A stretch of 64,000 bases of DNA from positions 73,947,244 to 74,011,243 of the forward strand of contig CM068827.1 of the NCBI GenBank assembly GCA_028554795.2. The letters are read 5' to 3'. The notes beneath the pieces are model-generated. The model worked only from the letters and a program-made list of their open reading frames with translations, was not told where the DNA came from and made no database searches. Position numbers and translations under genes: made by a program. The stretch is from Sinohyriopsis cumingii (taxonomy: Eukaryota > Mollusca > Bivalvia > Unionida > Unionidae). Below are positions 47,759 through 63,590 of the stretch, piece by piece (position 1 is the first letter of the stretch; each line of letters starts with the position of its first letter).

Positions 47759-48803
47759 TTATGGTGAGTTATTTCCGGCACGTCTTCCTCCGATGAGAAC
47801 TTCTAGCCGTGATACGTCATTGATGATATTATCAGAGCAGGGAATAAAATCACCCCCCAAACCACTTCCAGTAGCGCCGGTATCAAATATATCGTAAAAC
47901 TCTTCTTCTTCATCTGGATGCTCCAATGGCGGTGAAGGTTCCTGCGTTTTTTGTTTCAGTTTTCGCTTTTGTTCTTTTTCTTTTTGTTTTTGTTCTTTTT
48001 CTTTTTCTTTTTGTTCTTTTTCTTTTCGCTTTTGTTCTTTTTCCTGCTCTCTTTGTTCTTTTTGTTTTTGTTTTTGTTCTTGTTCTTGCTGTCTTTGTTC
48101 CTGCTTTTTTTCTTTTAATGTTTTATCATAATTTTCTGCCCCTTCTAAATAAATCTTATAACCAGGATCTTCCTTGTCTATAAGATCAACATCTTGATTT
48201 ATTTTAAACAACCAATCTCTCCATGTGCCACTACTTACTTTAACGTATCCGGGTTTCAAAAATTGATTTCTGGAAGAAAAACGTTCGACAGCAAACTCAC
48301 CAAACTTGGCTTTGTCCTGTGTAGTTTTCAATTTATATTTTTTAATTTCTTGTATACCCTCTTCAGCAAATTTCTCCCTAAAATCGATTACTTTCTTTTC
48401 TTTTTTTGGGGTTTCACCAACAGCACCTTCAAGTATTTCTTCTCCTTCATCTTCAAGTTGTGGTTGAGCTGCAACTATATCAGTTGGAAGTTTTTGTAAA
48501 ATCTTTTTTGTTTGTTTGGTTCTTCTATCAATTTTTTCAGTCTGCTCTGCGGTTTGTTTTAGCACTGGAAGAATACCCTTTTCATCTCCCAATAAAGCTC
48601 TTTCAGTGATCGCCGCAGCTTTTTCGGTAGCTGTTGTAACGGGTTTAAATAATTCTTCTGCACCTGTCGCAAATTCAACTTGTGCTTGTTGCCGCGCTTG
48701 TAATTTTTGTCTTACACTATCTCGTACAGGAAGAAATTTTTTTTATTGCTTCTAGTCGCTCTCGAGCTAGTCTTGCAGAATGTGCTTCTCCAATGTTGGC
48801 CAT
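47759..48803 (-). pseudogene. K/E/Q-rich coiled-coil structural-type protein, frameshifted near the start
   Basis: The ATG at 48803 (after gttaacaata) opens MANIGEAHSARLARERLEAI, which loses frame at an 8-bp A tract (48744-48737). The shifted frame then runs unbroken to TAA at 47759. The protein has an N-terminal helical region (DSVRQKLQARQQAQVEFATG), a middle segment with KLPTDIVAAQPQ and an aromatic part (PGYVKVSSGTWRDWLFKINQ), then 60-70 residues of nearly pure K/E/Q repeats (about 48150-47950) and an acidic tail (EEEEFYDIFDTGATGSGLGG). Low complexity prevents family assignment. Its position upstream of the hexon-like gene and late-type start context suggest a virion or scaffold role (inference). 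Confidence 0.55.
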
Positions 48804-48894
48804 TATTGTTAACTTAAATTTTTAATTCACAGCAGCAGAAACTGCGACGACAAGCAAACTCTGCCAGGGACTTTCACAGAAATGCTAGCATTTC

Positions 48895-49138
48895 AGCAGC
48901 AGAGAAAGTGACGACGCCACCGAGTGTTTTCGCGAGATACCCCTGTGCGGACAGAAATAGTTGTATAGGTAGATATTTTCATGAGATAACCCTTCTAGTC
49001 AGCAGAGAAAGCCTATTTTGTCATGTTTTTCTGACTAGAAGGGTTTATTTTGTGAAAAATAATATCTCTATCTAAAATGTCTTCGATAGAAGGTTCTGTT
49101 AAGCGAAATACTTTGTGGGATTCACTTTCTCTGCTGCT
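48895..49138. repeat. Imperfect palindrome of about 244 bp at the right edge of the virus-like element
   Basis: Outer pair: agcagcagagaaagtga (48895-48911) with tcactttctctgctgct (49122-49138), perfect over 17 bp. Inner pair: aacccttctagtcag (48988-49002) with ctgactagaagggtt (49031-49045), perfect over 15 bp. Between them are further partial matches (tagatattttca with tgaaaaataatatct). A separate palindrome aaatgctagcattt lies just outside at 48880-48893. Confidence 0.85.
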
Positions 49139-49313
49139 CCTACAGCTCCAACCGCAAGTAGTGAGGAAAAAGGTAAGATGCCGCCATGTTTCTTAAGTTG
49201 TGCTGCAAGCAAATTAGATATTATGCATTTCCTGCTGCGTTTTGTACTCTTACTTTGTCATGCTTAAGTTTTGGTAGCATAAATGACAGCTGAGGTGCTG
49301 AAAGCTGTACTGA

Positions 49314-49318
<5 letters not shown>

Positions 49319-49361
<43 letters not shown>
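49319..49361. repeat. (GA)n microsatellite
   Basis: Pure ag dinucleotides. The minus ORF across it (Leu-Ser repeat) is an artefact. Confidence 0.97.
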
Positions 49362-49364
<3 letters not shown>

Positions 49365-49453
49365 ACTTCTTGGTACGACATTTTTGTAAAAATTGAATGA
49401 TTAGACGAAACTCTAAGCAAAAATATTTTTGTTTTCTGTACCAATGTCCTCAG

Positions 49454-49547
49454 CCGCTCTTAGCCTTTTCCGTAGCGCCTGATATTGCACCAGAGGCAAG
49501 AAAACCAAGTGCCGACGAAATTGTTGGACCCCATACCGTAAATAAAG
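49454..49547 (+). CDS. Candidate internal exon, plus strand
   Basis: Acceptor tgtaccaatgtcctcag, 94 nt open in one frame (PLLAFSVAPDIAPEARKPSA then DEIVGPHTVNK), donor aaag|gtaatg. The product is unrecognised and no partner exon was found. Confidence 0.35.
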
Positions 49548-49989
49548 GTAATGTTGCTGGGAAGCTTCCTCCCATGCGAGATATTTATTTTGATGATAAT
49601 TCCAAAGTTAACCTTTTACTTTACTACCAATATTCGTCTGCAAACAAGAAAAGCTTTATAAGGCAGCAACAACAAAAATATAATAAAAAACCTTATTCTC
49701 GCTTTTACCTATAACTTTTGTTCCAGATTTGTGTATTACATTTTTGGACCAGATCCCGCCAAAATATGTGACAAAACTGATATTTGGCATAGTGTCTCCG
49801 CACGTAGCTCACTCAAACTTCCTTCACCGCGATTATTTTTGACAGTGCATGTCATCGCGCACTTGGCTTCCGTTGTAGTTGCAATTTCTTTGAAAACCTC
49901 TTTGACTTATGCGGAGACTCTAACTACGTATGCCACATTTACACCCCACCCCAATTTGTTGTTGTTGAGATACGCAATGCTATATTAAT

Positions 49990-50690
49990 ATTGAAGATGA
50001 ATATAACTACTTAGGTCTTAGATTTAACAAGAAGGGTAAGTTCTCCAACGGCCTGCATAATCTAGCATCCGTATTTAATGAAGGTATGCATTTCTTTAAA
50101 AATCGTATACACTAACTAGATTTGCCTATTGATAGTCAGCTGTAATCGTACGATCAAACCATTGAACCGAGTTTAGCATAACTGAGATTTGGACGTTTGT
50201 GAGATTTAATATAGTCCAAAAAAATCATCTTTTTTTCATCAGAAGTATATTGAATGTCCCAATAATGTATCAATCTTTATATGGTATAGGACGAAATTGG
50301 TTGTTTCCCCTTAATTATCATCATTAAAAGTTGCACGATTAACTACTGAGCAAAACTGGTTAGTGGTTATGAAGGAAAATATCTTATCGTATGAATTTTT
50401 TTCATATGCAAACAATTTGGTCATCATTCCTATGCTAATAAATGGTTACACGAAGTAAAATCGTTATTCGACGTTGTTGGGTTAAGCTACGTTTGGAGAA
50501 ATCAAAGTTTTGTGTCAGTTAAATGGGTACGAAAATCCAAAGAACAGCAACTACAAGATCAACTCATATATAAGTTTAGATCAGTCAATCTCAAGAAATC
50601 GGCGATGCATATCACTATCTTCTGTCACGTTCTTATTTTCATGACGAACGACACAAATTTATACCTCATTTTTACACTTCAAGGACTAAT
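49990..50690 (+). pseudogene. LINE reverse transcriptase C-terminal fragment, heavily decayed
   Basis: Plus-strand frames read YLGLRFNKKGKFSNGLHNLA then SVFNEGMHFFKN, followed after a stop by LDLPIDSQL, the region that follows the reverse transcriptase thumb in many LINEs. A later frame has FVSVKWVRKSKEQQLQDQLI then YKFRSVNLKK. Many stops; no catalytic core. Confidence 0.55.
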
Positions 50691-50699
50691 GTTTATGAC

Positions 50700-52447
50700 T
50701 ATAATTAATTAATGAATACATGTAACGTACGACTCTTGCAAGATATTTGCATTTTTTGTAGATTGTGTTTTCCGAATGTTGTAATCTCTGTTAAGCATTT
50801 TGTAACAGCATCACACGTTATATTCGTGTTCATTTTTGTATATACCTCTATGTTGTAACTTGTACAGCCTGAGTTAAATGAAGCCATGTCTTCTCTGATG
50901 AAGCGCAGTTTTGTAAGCGGACTTTATTTGATGAGCATCTACACGTCATTTGGGACCAATGCCGCGGACATTGTAGGGCAACTAGGGTAACATTCCGGGG
51001 GCCCACAACAGTTAGGGCGTCCACCTCCGTCACAATTTGTAGTTCATAGGACCACACTGAAGAACTTTTCCTTGCGCCTACAAATCCTGTCCGCGACCAT
51101 CTTCAGAGCGACATTGGATATGGTGGCGGTAAAATTAGACGTTGCATCAATAATTTCTGATGCAGATCTCAGGAGACGAATACTGAAATCTGGATACACT
51201 GTAAACTGTGTAGTAAGTATGTGTATGTGTGTGTTGCTCAACTCGTCCTACTGTTCAAGATAGAAACTTCACACTTTTTGATATGACTGGGAGTGGTCTG
51301 TGGGTGTAACCAACTGTTTCAAATGCACATTCCCCTCTTTAGGGGAGGTAACTATTTTGATCATATCAATGCACATTGATACACTTACTAGACGTGAAAG
51401 ACAATTTAAAGTTTACAAAAGACGTAGATCAAACGGTGAATCCTTACTCCACCATACCAATACATCCCTTTCGGAAAGAAACCCAAAGGTTATAACTCAG
51501 AAACTATTGAAATCCTCACTCTCTATTCATATAGACTTTTGGAGATTAAAAAAGAAGACCTCAGATACGCTAGATACAATGGCCCGAGGGTCAAGACAAA
51601 ATAAACAAATACATATCTAGTTAATATTGGTCCATGGTACACTCCATAAGAAAGTTACTGAGCATCTCAAACTTGTGTGAGGGTGTGAGCATCAAGACAT
51701 CAGGGCAGTAAAACTTGCAAATATGTATTTTAACAATTCAAAATTCTAAATTATCTAGATGAAGCAATGATTCTTTTACCCTCAAGCAGCCAAGATTATT
51801 TTTTTTTTAAACGTATGCATGTAGATAAATAGGTAGGTATGCAAGATTGTATATATGGAAAAAGAAACATACAGTACATACGGACGTATGTATGTATGTA
51901 TGTATGTGTGTATGGATGGATGGATGGACGGATGGATGGATGGATGGACGGACGGATGGATGGTTAATGTATACCTATTTTTATATCCTTTGATTATACA
52001 ATTAACCCATTCTTAAATAGCACCACACTGAAGTAATAAACAAATATGACAAATTTTGCCGTGTTTCATGCTTTTATGATTTAATGTTTTTTCTGCATGT
52101 TACATTTTATCTGGACAGGAAGAGGAGATAAGAATTTTTTCTCTCTCAGTATTTAGTGCTTAATTCTAGCATTCGAAAATAAGACCACCAAACTAAAATT
52201 GTTAATCTTTCCACAGAGTCTTTGGAGTTTAAATCTGAGTTTGGAAAATATCTGTCAATATATGCTTTAATCTACGAAAAACATTCCTCTATTCTAACAA
52301 AAAGCCTGACTTTTTAAAAATCTCATTTACGTCATTCTTTTTGTACAAAACATTCAGATAAAATGTTTTTCAGATTTTACGAAAATAAGCAGTTGAAAGT
52401 ATGCAATTTTCAAATGAAATTTCAGACGTAACTCGTTTAGCCTTGTG
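50700..52447. other. Non-coding stretch with a (TATG/GGAT)n microsatellite
   Basis: Tetranucleotide repeats tatg then ggat at about 51884-51963. A 106-codon plus ORF at 51300-51620 has no recognisable content. Confidence 0.5.
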
Positions 52448-56703
<4,256 letters not shown>

Positions 56704-57417
56704 GGTTGATTATCTGTAACAACAACACCATTAATACTACTACTACTACTACTAAATATTCCCAGTTCAATTCAGGAAGATCATTTAGAGTGGGAAATGG
56801 TGGTGGTGGGGTGAAGCTCGTAATATATAGGCAGTGTGTCTGTGAGATGGAAGCTTCTGGTCTGAGCCTCTGTGGGAATTTGGAATTTCCAGAAAGCCCA
56901 TGCATTTGAAGCGTTTCTGACATAATTTAAACCATTTAACTGTATTGGGAACTGATTCCAGGAAAAGCTCTATTGATTTTTCGTTTTGTTATTTTTTTAA
57001 TTTTTTTGGGAAGGGGGGTATTTTGGTACATGTTGGACCTAAAATAAGGAGCAGTTTCCTTGAAATTATGGTCATCATAGCATGTACTGTATAAATTGTT
57101 TTGATGTAGCATGATATACATTTATGTTGAACATATTATAAAGCTGAATCGTGACATTTTGGTGAGATGTTTACTTGTAAAATTAAACTCACTGAACTTT
57201 TAGGTATTCACGGTAACCGGTCTGTACCTCCTTCCTATTGTTGTCTGTATTCATAAGCGTTGACCATACTATCGCCATCAATAGGTATCAACAGACAAAC
57301 AACATTGTGAATTTTTGTGTTAAAGAATGAAAAAATTAAACATAAGTTATTTGACAAAAATGGATATACAGGCATGCATAAGACTGAATAAGACATATAC
57401 AAAAGAAATATACTTAC

Positions 57418-57486
57418 CAAAATGTCTTCTACGATATGTAACTAGAGGAGTCAATGGTCGCTCAGTGGTATGGGAGTTCATTTATA
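57418..57486 (-). promoter_or_regulatory. TATA promoter and non-coding first exon of the secreted protein gene
   Basis: On the minus strand ctgggtataaatgaac places a TATA box at 57486-57481. A start site about 30 bp downstream would fall near 57455. A non-coding exon then ends at a strong donor cattttg|gtaagtat (edge 57418). The next acceptor (gttgttgttacag, edge 56713) lies 10 bp before the ATG, giving a short spliced 5' UTR. Confidence 0.6.
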
Positions 57487-57688
57487 CCCAGTTTTCATCC
57501 AGGATGTTTGTTTAACATACTTGTAAACTGCTCGAATAACACTTAGGAAGATAAGTATTTCCAATCTCAAAATAATTTATAAGAAGTTATCGGGAAGTGA
57601 CCTTCAACTCATTTTCGTACATTACGGCCTTACAAAGAATAATCTAAGCATCCCCCCCCCCCGCAACCCCGTGTGTTTCTTTTATACC

Positions 57689-57724
57689 GCTCCGGTAGCC
57701 AAGTGGTTAGAGCGTCCGACTCGA
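57689..57724 (+). mobile_element. Truncated tRNA-like SINE head (family A)
   Basis: Reads gctccggtagccaagtggtt and agagcgtccgactc, matching the 5' head of the SINEs at 7587 and 11583, then stops abruptly in aaataaataaat. There is no B box, so it is not a functional tRNA gene. Confidence 0.6.
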
Positions 57725-59127
57725 AAATAAATAAATAATGAAATTATAAATAAGTTTTTGTCTCAAGTCAGTGTCATTTGCGTTAGGAGGAGTTTGTCAG
57801 ACGCGTCATTCATTGTTATGCATGCTGGACATTTATGTGAATTAAATTATTATCATTGACATATTTTTACAGTTTTGCTCAAAAGAACTTTTTTTTTTCG
57901 TACAGAGAGTCATGTATATAGAACTAATAATGTATAGCCCATGCGTTTTGCATTCAGTATTTAAATTCGCTGTTTGTAGAAGCCAGGATATCCACAACAA
58001 CTTGTACCTGGGCATGAAACTGAATAAGCATTATGTTTTTCAATGGCATGAAAAGCTGCAATTTCTGGAAGAAACAAATACCCCAAGACTTTCCAAAATA
58101 CAAACAACAGGAATCTGAGTTTTAAATCGTTCCCATTGAAACATTGCATTTCCGCCCAGTAGGAATGGGTCAGCATATTTGTTTCCCTTACCATTCATCA
58201 TGTTTATTGTCTATATGGTCACGCTTGTTCAGCCATATTGAGTACTACCTGCCATTTGGATCATATTTAATATATTAATGCGCCATATTTGTTTAATTAT
58301 TATTGCCTTTTATTCAAAATATTTCTTATACTTCCCAGAAATGTGTACATCTACCGGACATTTTCTTTGAAGATAGGAGAGTTCCATTATATTTACCTGC
58401 CCGATGCTGATTTTGTCAACGTAAGCGCAACAGATTTTGCACTTTAAAAAATTATGATGGCGGCTTTTGGTCTTAGATTTTGATCACCATCTAAACGTAC
58501 TTACATTATCTAATCATCGATATAATCTTCGGTCTAACAATGTGCTGTACTTTTTGAATAAGTTGAGGGCCATCGTCTGAACAAACATTTATCACTGGCA
58601 CTGTCCTCTTTTCTCTCACATTGCAAACAAAATGTTTTCATCTAAAGAGAATATGCAAATGTATTTATAAAATAGTTTTTAATCAAGGATTCAGATAACT
58701 GTGATAATTCATGCAGATCTTTAATTGTGGATGTTGTATTAAGTCATACAATACGATGAAATATTTTCAAGTGATACAGAGCGCAGTTCAGCACTTGACG
58801 CAGCTCCGGGATGATCGAGAAAAGGATACAAGTACATAAATTTAAGATATGTTACTACGTCACAACAGTATAGAATAGACTACAGTGCATGGCTCCTTGA
58901 CATAGCTATATTCTAAAAGGATGTTTTTGCAAGGAAAATTTTTAATTAATGCTCAAGGTCACGAAGCCTTCTTGTAATGACCTCTAACGCTTTGGCCAAA
59001 GATTCAAGGTTTCACGCACCAAATATACGGACTGTCTGAAATATGCAGATTCGTCCTCACACTTGAGGATACAAGGAGGATTCATTAAATAGTGTACATT
59101 TATGATGTTTGAATTAAACTACAAACG
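57725..59127. other. Non-coding stretch
   Basis: Two overlapping ORFs (57912-58118 plus, 57961-58194 minus) have no domain or splice support. Confidence 0.5.
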
Positions 59128-59375
59128 AAATTTAACGATAAAGCTTAAAATGTAACTTCAGTTAATACGAAATTTCACAATCAAGCTCAACATGTAACTT
59201 CAATTAACAAAATATTTCACGACCAAGCTTAACATGTTATGTCAATAAATACGAAATTTCAGGTCCGAGCTTAATATGTAACTTTAGTTAATGCGACATT
59301 TCATTAAAAAGCTTAACGTTTAACTTCAACTGATACGAAATGTCACGATCAAGTATAACATGTAACCTCAGTAAT
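59128..59375. repeat. Diverged tandem repeat of about 44 bp, five to six copies
   Basis: Unit acgaaatttcacgatcaagc plus ttaacatgtaacttcaatt, with substitutions in every copy. Confidence 0.85.
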
Positions 59376-62300
59376 TGCATGAACAAAAATTACTTTTTCA
59401 ATTTTTCGTCAATATCCCAAACTTTAATTATTGCCAGCTGAGTGATGAATTACGGCAAGATACCAACTATTCTTGAAATTCTTTTGTTTAAGTGCGGATG
59501 AAACAAGGATTTCCTACAAAATGTGTACGATCTTCTACATTCTCAATCCTCAGATAGAATTAAGTTTTAAAAACATGTTGTTGATAATAATAATTTAAAT
59601 AACAATTTAAATAATAATAATAATAATAATAATAATAGCAAATATTATAACAACCCTTGGTTAAAATAAAAAGACTTCCAATGTTATAACTTGGTAATAT
59701 ACCAATCATAAAACGTAACGTTTCTTTTTTCTGCATCCAAAATTGTAGGCGTGCATACACTGTCACAAAACTATTGACTTCGGATAGGTAATTATATCAC
59801 AACAGCCATATTTTGTAAATATTACATGTCTTCCTCCTCACTACGTTTTTCCACTAAAGCATTTCCCAAAAGGACAGAAACCTTTCAGACCTAAGCGCTC
59901 TATAGTCCTTTTTGGTAACCTCATTATCTGCCCTTTCTTTCCGAACTCTCTAGCGTACGGAGGTTGAGCTAGAAGGAATCTGGTCACAATTGGACATAGA
60001 ACACAATTAATTTTACTATATTTACTCTACATTTCTTTCTCAATATTGACCTTTCCACTGTGTGATAATCAATACAAATCATATATTAATCTAAAATACC
60101 TTTAAATATGATTTTACGGTGAAGTTCTTGTCAAAGGTTGACCTGCATTTTATTAAGAGGCTAGACTGTTACCAGAGCAGCTTGTAAACAGAACACATAT
60201 TTCACTTCCAGATCATCACCATGGCCTTATTACTCACTGTGCACTGTCGCCGAAATACACACGGAAATCCATACCTGGAGCTGATATTCTCAAGAATAAA
60301 CAATTACCTTTAAATCACTACTAAAAATGCATAAATCTAACTCTTATATCTCTACCAAAATGAGAGAGGAAAATATGTTCTAAAAATAGAGAAGAACTAC
60401 ATTCGTGGGTACTGAACTGGAAGTACTGATTGTAACCTGATTTCTGATAGGCCAAATTTTTTAAGGCCAATTTTAGTCAAACTTTTATATTTGCATGCCA
60501 CACATATTTCAACTTTATGCATGAAGTCTTTTTGATTTGAATTTCCTTGCAAACAAGACATGTGACACCTGTGAGAAATTGTGCAGTGCTGGTGTTCCAC
60601 AGGGTGCAAGTTTTGGTCCAAGTGCTCTTAAGAAACGAAAGCTAAATTTGCTATATCTTCCTTAATTAAAGGTATTTTAAATTAACATATGATTTCTATT
60701 GATTGTCACACAGTGGAAAGGTCAGTATTGAGAAACAAATGTAGCGAATATGTAGCAAAATTAATTGTGTTTTATGTCCAGAAGCATTTCTAGTAGGTAT
60801 TTCCGCTAGTCGATGTTCACCGATTGCAACACAGAATGAAGTGAATGAAATTATATTTCTCGCCATGGGCAAACATTCAGATTAAATGCCCTAAATAAAT
60901 ACACGAGAAAGTAATTAACAGATAATTGTTAGGCACAATGGATACAATCATATATCAAAATAGTATGTGTATATCCTGTGCAATTACTTTTAATTGAAAT
61001 TCCAATGTAGTATAAGAATATAAATTGGAAATAATAAAATAGTGAAGCACGATTTCTTAGCAAATCAACAACAATAACATCACAAATAAAAAACGCGTTT
61101 AAGTTAAACTGATTGTTGAAAGTAGCATTTTATTTAAGTAAGTCAATTATAAACATTCATTCATGATCATGTTCTATATTATGCATAACGCTTAAAATAT
61201 GCGTCTGTGGATGAAATCCTTCTGTTACCCTTCATTAATTAAACAAATCACTGACAAATAAAATAAATAATTTCCACTACGTACTTTATTTCCATTGCTC
61301 TACAGCTTAATACTATCGAAAAATTCGGCAATGAACATTATTTTATGAGATGTAATTTCCATTCCCATACACCGATTGCGTACTTTCTCAAATGCCCACG
61401 TTTTATACATTATTCAGTTTTGAAAATTAAATTTATGTTATGTCGTGTATTTTTAAACAGATATGTCAAGATGTGATGAACAAATGCTTCATTTTATTTT
61501 TTTTATTTCCATTACGTTCCATTTTTTCCATTGAGTTCTATTTTTTCCGTCGCGTCTTTTAGTCATACAGATCTATAATCTACTGATCACGTTCCACAAC
61601 AATTAGACAGTTTATCAAAGTTCATTTCCAAACGGTGAACTGTATACTGTTTTATTCGAGGCACTTCTCCGTCATTTAGATATGTTCAGCTGTCGGCCTT
61701 TGAAGTCTCCCCCCCCCCCCCAACCATGCGACAATTTCAAAGACTTTTATGTATTTCTGTATCCACCAGAGTGTAGGTGTTTTTTTTCTCTGCAAAAGCA
61801 AACAAAAGGAATTTGGAAGAAAAGAGTATTTATTATTTTTGTTGGGGGTGTTCATTGCTATTTACGTTTTATTATTTTACGGTGGGTGTTACTAGGTTAC
61901 CGAAAGCGTCTAGAGACCATTCCTATGGACAGCTCATCAATATTCTTCTCCCCCTGACCGTTACGTGCCCCTGAACGCATCCACCATCAATGTACTAATT
62001 ACTGGTTCTGATTTTAGATATGCCTAACCTAAACACAAAAAGCGTTGAAACGGCAAAAATTTACCTAACTATATCCAATGTAATTGGTGTTTGAAGATGT
62101 AAATTTCCTCTAGATTGTTTCAACTTGACTGGTGCTGTTGTAAACCAGTTAACATTGATATACAAAGGAAGGAGCTATACAGATCCATGTTTTTTTATTT
62201 ATTGTAAAGTTATATAACAGTAAAAATTACATCCAGGAAATATCATTGTATCTGTAATGCGAGTAATGACCACAGCAATAATAACACCAGGAAGAACTAC

Positions 62301-62995
62301 AAACTAACAGTCGTAATTATCGGTGAGGGAGTGAGTGACGAGCAAAATGAATAAATCATTTAATTTAAAATGTAGTTACTGTAAATAGATGGTGTTTGGT
62401 TTTGGTTTACCATTTTCTAGCCTTCTTGGTTTCAGGCTTCTAAGGCGGACAACTTTTAAAATATATCTTGTTTCCCGGTTTCGGAAGTCCAGTTAGTGTT
62501 ATTTGTCATTACAGTGTTACATCACAGAAAGTGCGCCCAGGGGAAGAAACGTGTTCTGCAGCTGGACTTCAGTCGTCTTGGTCATCCAATCAGATCTGTG
62601 AAGATTGGTCCTTTTGTGCAGGTTTTTTTTTGTTTTTTTAGCTTCGCCGACATGTAGGTTGTAGCTCTTGCATATGATGAGAAAAATTAATTCACTTTTT
62701 TCAGCGTTATGTTTGGTTATATGTTCAATTTTTCGCTCGTCGCCGTGCTATAGAATTTGCTGGTCTCTATAATATATCGCCAGGTTTGGCACCATTTATC
62801 ACCCTAGGGACCAGATGTTCCAGGATGGTCTTGGCTCGTGATTGCCTTTGATAACGACTCAGTGATAGTCAAAAACGCTTAGACTAGCTGAAGTTTAGTT
62901 TTGCACTCTTATTGCGCTTATTGAGCTTATCTTAACCAATCCATAACAAACGCGATCCATTGCTTGCTCCATTGCACTTGAAAGGTCTGTTATTC
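59376..62995. other. Non-coding stretch
   Basis: Contains a short (AAT)n run at about 59607-59637. No supported gene. Distant partial inverted similarity is visible between about 60000-60090 and 60670-60790 (cattaatttta/caatattgacctttccactg against the reverse of cagtggaaaggtcagtattg), a possible short foldback pair. Confidence 0.45.
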
Positions 62996-63012
62996 GCCAT
63001 CTGTCTGTATCT

Positions 63013-63017
<5 letters not shown>

Positions 63018-63087
<70 letters not shown>
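63018..63087. repeat. (AT)n microsatellite
   Basis: Pure at dinucleotides. Confidence 0.97.
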
Positions 63088-63092
<5 letters not shown>

Positions 63093-63289
63093 CATATCTT
63101 TCTACGCATGTGAAACTATCTTTGTTGCTGCAGAGAGAGAGAGATCATCTAAGCAGTAAAGATACTTACACATAAGAGTAGAATAAATGTGACCTATGAA
63201 TATTTTACAAGAAATTAATATTAATATTAATTATTATGTGTCTAATTGACCAAAGAAAGCAGCAAGCGTCATTGACTGAAATTACTGAC

Positions 63290-63590
63290 ATCATAATCTG
63301 GGTTTTGGAGACAGCTAAGCTAATTGCTTCTTTCCTTGCTGTTACCTGGCTTTTGGAGACAGATGAGTTCTTTGCTTGCTTTTACCTGGCTTTTGGGGAC
63401 AACTGGGCGAGTTGGATTTTTTCTTGCTGTGATCTGGCTTTTGAAAAAAGCTGATGAGTTGTTTCTTGCTTGCTGTTATTTGGCTTCTAGAAACAGCACG
63501 ACGAGTTGGTTTATCCTTGCTGTTAACTGGTTTTTTGGAGACAGCTGAACGCGCTGGAAGAGTTGATTCTTTTTTTCTTGCTGCTACTAG
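63290..63590. repeat. Diverged tandem repeat of about 60 bp, five copies
   Basis: Recurring core acctggcttttggagacag, followed by agttgattctttgcttgctg-like sequence. It generates Leu/Ala-rich ORFs (63236-63548) that I do not regard as genes. Confidence 0.82.

Larger units (their letters stand above)
36786..49140. mobile_element. Endogenised mid-sized dsDNA virus-like element (adenovirus/adintovirus/Polinton assemblage)
   Basis: About 12.3 kb of tightly packed intronless genes: family B DNA polymerase, HNH endonuclease, penton-like, spike, adenain-type protease, pVI-like, hexon-like and two other virion-type proteins. Several genes overlap or abut, for example protease stop and spike ATG share TAATG at 44864-44860. 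The cluster basic protein - hexon - pVI-like - protease recalls the adenovirus L2-L3 gene set. Nearly every gene has a stop or frameshift, so this copy is defective. Integrase, packaging ATPase and helicase were not found. The left limit is set by the end of the polymerase gene and the right limit by the large palindrome, not by proven termini. Confidence 0.85.

Noticed and set aside
36786..48803. Alternative genetic code or programmed stop readthrough explaining the in-frame TGA, TAG and TAA codons in the viral genes
   Set aside because: All three stop codons occur in frame and also serve as natural terminators of neighbouring genes, and frame changes accompany them. Ordinary decay is simpler.
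57689..57724. Functional tRNA gene
   Set aside because: It has an A-box-like head but no B box or acceptor 3' half, and it matches the SINE head.
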